From Chara braunii (Eukaryota; Streptophyta; Charophyceae; Charales; Characeae), in the NCBI GenBank assembly GCA_003427395.1, contig BFEA01000809.1:393526-429788 (forward strand): a DNA stretch of 36,263 bases, written 5' to 3'. Each line of letters opens with the position of its first letter. Position 1 is the stretch's first letter. Positions 30,758-36,263 of the stretch are shown one piece after another. The notes below the pieces were generated by a model. The model was not told the DNA's origin. It made no database searches and worked only from the letters and a program-made list of their open reading frames with translations. The translations under genes were made by a program, and so were the position numbers.

Positions 30758-31701
30758 TGTGAGGCTCAAGGCCTCGATGAGCCTTACTGGGCCCATATTT
30801 TCAGCAATATCAGCCGCCCTAAGTGAAGGCAGGCCTGACAGGGGACGAGAGGCCTATTTTGGGCTTTCCATGCAATTGGGAAATTCAGGCAGTTGCGCAG
30901 CGCCAGTTGGTTGAGAGAGCCCAGGCCCTGCCTGCCTTTTTCCAAATGCATCTGAGGCAGGCCCTGGGCTAGACACAGGGCATGGACTGCGCACAGGCCG
31001 CTGGCAGGTGGACATGGGTAACCACCCCAGGCCCTGCGCCTGATTTCCTTAAGCTGGGGCTCTGCCACTTGGGGCCTACTTGGGGCCTACTGGAAGCTTC
31101 TGGGCAGGGGCCCAGCGCAGCCAGGCAGCATCCAGCAGGCAGGCCACTTCCATATAGGAAAGTGTCTGCCTCCGCATTCGGCATTCGGGCACTTGCTACT
31201 TGCTGCGCAAGCGCTGCTGCGCTATCGGCAGGCAAGCGCCCACACGCTCACGGGCGAGCAGGGCACGCACAGGCAGCGATAGCCGAGCTGGCCTGTGAGA
31301 TGCTGGATGGGGCCCATGGTGGTGCTTGGGTGGCATCTGTGGGGGGGATCGAGGTTGTGAGTGAAGCATGAGACATACCTGGTGCTCGAGGCGAACGGCA
31401 TTGGCCGAGATCTGCTCATACCTCGGGAAGCTGTTGACGTCACCAGCGGCATTGTAGATAGGCTAGATAGGATCCACCATTCGTAGTCTGGGCGCTGAGC
31501 GCCAGTTAGTATATCGACATTGGTTCACTGTTGATGATGATGAGACTATTCCAGCATTGTCACTTGTGAGCTTTTGCTGTGTTCTTATTTGGTGGAACTC
31601 AAGTTGCAATTCTGCTTCTGGTGCGAGGTCATGACTATCTGGTTTCATGTGTATGATGCTGCTTGGTTTTCTGGAACTCGCTATCCGCCATTTTCCTTGC
31701 A
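30758..31701 (+). repeat. 3' LTR of retrotransposon B
   Basis: It aligns with the 5' LTR from TG to the terminal TTGCA and is followed by the target duplication ATTG (31702-31705). It contains an 11-bp tandem duplication (31068-31078 and 31079-31089) absent from the 5' copy, plus scattered substitutions and small indels, consistent with an old insertion. Confidence 0.92.
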
Positions 31702-31705
31702 ATTG

Positions 31706-32722
31706 GAGCATTTGTCCCCAAAACACAAAAAAACAAAAAAAAAACGAGTACGCCATAGCGGCAATACGATAAGTCTAATTAACAATTATAGATTTCCTTT
31801 AAACTTTCCTGTGATTAATAATTATTGCACTCGATGAAAGGACAAAACCAGATTGGCTATGCGGTTGGCAATTGCCCTCCATCTCTTCCTCGTCCTCTGG
31901 CACCTTGAAGTTCTTCATCTCTTCCTCCTCCTGAGACACCATTTCTTTCCCTTCCTCCTTCCCCTGCAATTTTTCCTTCACTGCCTCTTACATCCCCTCG
32001 TCTGGCCAGGGCTACTGCCGTTGTCGACATGAAATGGATACAACTATGTGTTGGAGACCTTGTTCCTTATTTCTTGGGTGATCAGCTCGATGCAAGTGAG
32101 AGTCATGATCAAGCAGGGAAATCGGGAAATTAATTCACCAATTAAAGTCTACTTATTAGCGAGTCACCGTGCATACTTACTTTCATGATTTTTGATTGAC
32201 GGCGAAATTTGACGCATATATAAATGGGGACACTTCTACGTTGTGAAATTTTCGAGGATAGGATAGGCTTATCCTGCCCATTCATTCTGCCTCGCCGGAA
32301 TTATGTGCATGGTTGAAGTCGACTGAACGATCTTTAATTTACCTTCACCATAAACGGACCCCTAAAATTCCTAAGAGGTATTTACCTCGTCGCGTTGTTA
32401 ATCACCTCTGCGACCTGGATCTTGCTCATAATGGGCCCACGTGGTTTTGGCGGAGCTGCATAGGTATGGCATGTCATACCTTACTTGCCTCATGTGCACA
32501 CATATGCTACACACACACATGCGTGTGCGCATGCACGCATGTAAAAAGAAGCCTATTTCTTTTTATGGTGTTTACTAGTATATCTTGCATATCCGGCTAT
32601 TGCAGATATGTCCTTCGTTGTGCATAGTCTGTGGCTAGAATGTTGTATAGCACTTCTGCTATTTGTTGACATTCGACAACGATTATGCAGTCAAGTATCG
32701 TATGTATCACACAAGCACCTCA
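31706..32722. other. Unassigned DNA right of retrotransposon B
   Basis: A-rich run at about 31721-31745, then mixed AT-rich sequence. A TATA-like TATATAAA lies at about 32216-32224, but only very short frames follow. A short (CA)n is at about 32509-32520. No gene seen. Confidence 0.5.
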
Positions 32723-32737
32723 TTTTTTTTATTTTTA

Positions 32738-32777
<40 letters not shown>

Positions 32778-33190
32778 TTATTATTATTATCTTTTGAAAA
32801 AAAGCTATACTCTTCTCTCAATTTCACCTCACACTACCTACCTACCACTACTCCTAATTGTAGGCATAAGGGGAACCTCGTAGCAGCCAGAACCGTGTTC
32901 ACGAGAGAACATGCGGGGGCTGCCCCCAACCTGCAGGTGGGCGACACCGGCTAGGGGACAGCCGGTAGCATCAGGGACCATGCCAACAGGACCAATCCTG
33001 TGCCTCCCCTCAGGTCCCCTCCCCTACGAACATCAGCAGACTCTGCTCAATGCCAATCGGGGGATCCAGTGGTCTATCTCTAGGTCGCGGGCGCCAAGCA
33101 TGCCCAGGAAGGTACATGAGGCCAATGGGGATTGAACCCACGACCTCCTGAATGCCACTTGCGAGCCTTACCAACTGAGTTGTTGTACGC
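32723..33190 (-). mobile_element. tRNA-derived SINE, minus strand
   Basis: On the minus strand the element begins with a tRNA-like head. An A box, ACTCAGTTGGTAAGGC, is the complement of 33165-33180. A B box, GGTTCAATCCC, is the complement of 33128-33138. These are the RNA polymerase III internal promoter elements of tRNA genes. A non-tRNA body of about 330 bp follows and ends in an A/AAT-rich tail, seen on + as T runs and (ATT)n at 32723-32800. No full cloverleaf can be drawn. Target duplications were not found with confidence, so the 5' limit is approximate. Confidence 0.7.
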
Positions 33191-35343
33191 TGTTGAAGGC
33201 TATTTACGTACTTTGACACAAATCGTTGATTTATCTGGACATTGGCATGCCTAGGGTACGGACCACGTAGGTATTTAGACTTACATAACTGCCATTTCGC
33301 TCAACCTTACACTTTTCTGAGTTTAGGGAAATAGTTTGTAGTTGAAAAACTATTTAGACTCCATCCTCTGAAAATAGAAAGTCTCCGTCATCATAACAAA
33401 AATCTTCCCTTGTCAACCACAAACCATTTCGTTACACGCACACAAAACTTTTATGTCTGACAAAATGACAGTTGATAATTCACCCTGTATGCAATGTGCA
33501 TGCCTCGTTTTGCTTATAAATAACACACATTACAAGTCTTAGAACATATTATGGCACGAATGAGCACTCGACACTATCATCGGACTCTCGCAATTCTCTC
33601 TACATCAGGCACATTCCATGGTCTCGCATCTGTTTTCCTTGTGAGGCGTTGCTCATGTTTGCACAATCAGGGTGAGTAGATTAACACAATTTGTTGATTT
33701 TTGTTACAGTAAACGCCCACTTTATTAAAATTGTGACATTTTCACCTTTCACGAAATCTTTCTGTTTTATTATTTTCCTTGGATTTTCATTACTTGACAT
33801 TATGCATCCCGTCCTCCTTGTAGGATGCCACACACATACATACACACACAACCGAAACACAAATAACGAAGGTCAAAAAAAAGAAAAAAGAAAAAAAAAA
33901 GAGACCAATATACTAACGAAAGACTAAAATATTACCGTATTTCAGCTGAAGCACAATTATGTGCGGTGTGAAGAGGGGGGGAGGAAATGAAATCCAAATA
34001 CAAAATTCACTTGACACAATGAGAAGTAATACTAAGTTTGTTTGATAATAGAAATCAGAAGCAGAATAGAAATCAGAAGTAGAGGCACCCCCTTCGCTTC
34101 CCTTCTTCCCTCTTCATGGTAATCGTCTACTTAGGCTGCAGATGAAGGGTGTACGACTAAAAAAGGAAATACTGGAGTTCGTGCACAGCTGGGAACATAA
34201 GGAGAGGTGCCTCCTCTTACGCCTATTGTCCTTGCTTTTGCAGTCTTGCATGCGCAACTCACGGCCAAATCAAGGGACGTTCCAAAACGGTGAGGCCGGG
34301 TAAGCCAGTCTTTGTCAGTCTATAATACTCTATATTAAAAGATCATAAGCCAATCTATGTCTGGCTTTTCGAATATCCTCGTGAAAGAATTCAAATTGAG
34401 GCAGATGACCCTAGAGAGGAGGGAAGCATACGTGAGCACAAAAACACCGTATTGATTACCATCCTCTTTTCTTTTTAATCTAAACGTTGTCACATCAAAT
34501 ATGGACCCTTGGCCCTCAGCTACCCTCGTCAAAATTAACACCAACTTCTTTGGCAATCCTTTGAACTCATAAAGGATGCTACAACTTGACATGGAATTGA
34601 AGCATTCCACAACTGTGCCGCTTGAAGTCGATGGCAACCGGTCGTTGCAGAACGGAATAAGCATTAGGTCCATTTCCTGAATCAAACAGACATGAAACCA
34701 CTGACCAAGTCGCTCCTATATCTCATCCACTTGATGGTTATGCGAGCTCGAAAAGAATAAGTTTAGGACGTAGCAGGGACAACATCTCCGACTAACAAAT
34801 GGCTTAGTACATTAAACTCCTTTTAGCAAGTGCATATACAAGTTAACTATGTCGTCACGGAGCCATGCACATGGCGTCATAAGCATGCAGAAATCATGAA
34901 GAGTGACCTTGCTTGTGCCTTCGCTACGTTAATTCCGTGAACACACCAAAGTCACTCAATCGGACAGGGTATATCACTATAGTGTGTGCGACTCTTCGCA
35001 AGGGAACTCCCCCGTTGCTAACTTAACGATGCACTTGGGCGAGCAAAGAATATGTCACTGCAAGATCACAAGATTGGTCGAAGTCAAAGATTATCTCTAT
35101 ACCTCCTAAAGCGAGTAGCGGTCCTGAGCTGACGCCCCCCCCCCGAGGGCCCACAAAAATCTGGGGAGGGAGGCGGTACCAGCAGGACGCGCGTCACTTA
35201 GGAAAGGGCAGATTCGGATCACCTACCGCATGTTGGAATGTGGGGGCCAATGGATGGACGCGGGCCGGAGAAAAGTGGCGAGCGCACACGCTCATACACG
35301 TGCACACATAAGGACACACCTGCCTGTGCACACCTACATGCCA
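33191..35343. other. Unassigned AT-rich DNA, no confident gene
   Basis: It contains an A-rich run (about 33875-33905) and a C9 run (about 35135). The longest frame, minus strand 34685-34335 (116 aa), has non-repetitive composition (PKKLVLILTRVAEGQGSIF; SLLSRVICLNLNSFTRIF) but no recognised domain or neighbour; it could be a decayed exon or chance. Nothing else is supported. Confidence 0.5.
34335..34685 (-). CDS. Unrecognised 116-aa open frame
   Basis: An isolated minus-strand frame without low-complexity sequence. It has hydrophobic and charged residues in protein-like alternation (GLPKKLVLILTRVAEG, DVTTFRLKRKEDGNQYGVF). No motif, signal peptide or clear membrane helix is seen. The surrounding DNA has no promoter or splice evidence. 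Could be a pseudogene exon or a chance frame. Confidence 0.15.
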   Translation of the reverse strand: MIQEMDLMLIPFCNDRLPSTSSGTVVECFNSMSSCSILYEFKGLPKKLVLILTRVAEGQGSIFDVTTFRLKRKEDGNQYGVFVLTYASLLSRVICLNLNSFTRIFEKPDIDWLMIF

Positions 35344-35433
35344 CACACACACACGCAAACACCCCCCCCCCCCCCCCCCCCCCCCCAACCCCCCCCCCCC
35401 CCCCCCCCCCAACACACACACACACACACACAC
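35344..35433. repeat. CA / poly-C / CA microsatellite
   Basis: (AC)n, then C25 at 35362-35386, AA, C22 at 35389-35410, then (AC)n to about 35433. Frames across it (polyproline or polyglycine) are artefacts of the repeat. Confidence 0.95.
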
Positions 35434-36210
35434 AACAAGGACGATGGTGGACGATGAAGATGGTGACGGCGAGGAAGGCAACTATGGTGACGACACACAT
35501 AGACACGGATGATGCTGATTTGACAGCAAGGGATGGTGACAACGACAACTATTAATATCACGATGACGGTGAGGTCTTTTTTTTCCTAATGAGGACGGCG
35601 ATGATGAGGTCTCCTTTTTTTTTTTACGAGGGCGATGGTGGACGGTGATGACTACGACTATGGCAGTGACACGCACAGATGAAGACAACAGTGATGATGA
35701 CAATGAGGATGGTAACAACGGTGAGGTCTCTTTTCTTAACCCCACGCAGTGCCCGCACACAGGAGGCGGAAAAAAGGACGGAGGGGAGAACGACAATAGA
35801 TGGAGGAGGTGGGGGGAGGAAGAGGAAAGAGGCAGGTGACAAGGATGGAGGGAAAAGGAGGGGACGACGGCGATGGATGCAGGAGCGATGATGGAGCGAG
35901 CAGGAGGACGGAGGATGGATGGAGAAGGAGGAGGAGGGTACGGATTGACATATGCAACCGACATGCCACGGCGAACCGTATTGCTGGACGGCCTCGATCT
36001 GGCCACAAGTTGATAATGAACATGATCATCATGATCATGATTATTACCATTATTATCATGATGTTCATAATAATCATGATCATGATCATGACAATCATCA
36101 TTATGATTGTTCGCGATGAACATGATGATGGTGATCCTCAGGATCATCATGATGATTGACGATTCATGACAACGAACAGCATGGTGATTATGATGATGGC
36201 GATGTCATGT
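35434..36210. repeat. GAT/GAC/GGA-rich simple-sequence zone with ATGATCAT palindromes
   Basis: Imperfect GATGGTGAC-type repeats run from 35440 to about 35740. GGA/GAGG-rich purine sequence runs from about 35765 to 35940. ATGATCAT/CATGATCATG palindromes cluster at about 36015-36170. Open frames are Asp/Gly, Met/Ile or Ser/Pro low complexity on both strands and are not genes. Confidence 0.75.
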
Positions 36211-36223
36211 GTGTGTGGGGGGG

Positions 36224-36263
<40 letters not shown>
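36211..36263. repeat. (GT)n microsatellite at the window end
   Basis: A GT dinucleotide repeat interrupted by one G run (about 36217-36225), continuing to the last base. Its true end is outside the window. Confidence 0.95.

Larger units (their letters stand above)
20537..31701 (+). mobile_element. Retrotransposon B: structurally complete Ty3/gypsy element, with nested LINE
   Basis: Two LTRs of about 940 bp (20537-21473 and 30758-31701) begin TG and end CA. The 4-bp duplication ATTG flanks the whole element (20533-20536 and 31702-31705). A PBS follows the left LTR by 3 bp and a polypurine tract abuts the right LTR. The internal order is gag, PR, RT, RNase H, integrase and a chromodomain-like tail, that is, a chromovirus-type Ty3/gypsy. 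Without the LINE at 23669-26030 it would be about 8.8 kb. Frameshifts, stops and catalytic substitutions make it non-autonomous. Confidence 0.93.

Noticed and set aside
32216-32224. Core promoter of a host gene
   Set aside because: A TATA-like motif only; no usable open frame follows.
33117-33190. Functional tRNA gene on the minus strand
   Set aside because: A and B boxes are good, but acceptor and anticodon stems cannot be drawn; a SINE head fits better, with body and tail following.
35194-35561. Several overlapping frames on both strands with polyproline or polyglycine
   Set aside because: All arise from the poly-C and CA microsatellites.

Overview
This window is repeat-dense eukaryotic nuclear DNA. 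I see no convincing host protein-coding gene. The best-supported content is a pile of transposable elements: two Ty3/gypsy LTR retrotransposons, a LINE inserted inside one of them, a tRNA-derived SINE, and three TIR (terminal inverted repeat) DNA elements, two of them nested. Both LTR elements have primer-binding sites resembling the complement of plant initiator-Met tRNA. One carries a chromodomain-like tail. These traits, plus abundant long G/C homopolymers and scaffold Ns, suggest a large plant-lineage genome. A charophyte alga such as Chara is my guess; the sequence does not prove it.

Layout. 1-266 is a GC-rich minisatellite. 267-4100 is mostly unassigned AT/GT-rich DNA with a 285-bp hAT-like MITE (1740-2024) and a 98-nt G run (2618-2715). 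4100-6346 is probably the 5' LTR or upstream part of retrotransposon A, but its 3' partner is not found. Retrotransposon A runs from its PBS (6347) through gag, zinc knuckle, protease, RT, RNase H, a PHD-type zinc finger, integrase and several extra ORFs to about 14959. It is broken by frameshifts, stops and an assembly-linked duplication in RT.

14960-16077 holds inverted repeats and a proline-rich frame. 16078-19143 is a hAT-like TCCGGA-rich element with near-perfect 8-bp target duplications. A 2.4-kb TIR element (16510-18914) is nested in it, carries a possible Harbinger-like transposase fragment, and contains a 616-nt N gap.

Retrotransposon B (20537-31701) is structurally complete: LTRs of about 940 bp, 4-bp target duplication, PBS, polypurine tract, gag, PR, RT, RNase H, integrase and a chromodomain-like tail. 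A 5'-truncated minus-strand LINE (23669-26030) interrupts gag, and several catalytic residues are lost. After it come unassigned DNA, a minus-strand SINE (about 32723-33190), and a terminal zone of simple repeats (35344-36263).

The two most unusual observations are in retrotransposon A. First, a C4HC3 PHD-type finger lies between RNase H and integrase, where it could act in chromatin targeting. Second, a string of extra ORFs downstream of integrase begins at ATGA stop/start overlaps, suggesting coupled termination-reinitiation. Both need family-level comparison because this copy is degenerate.
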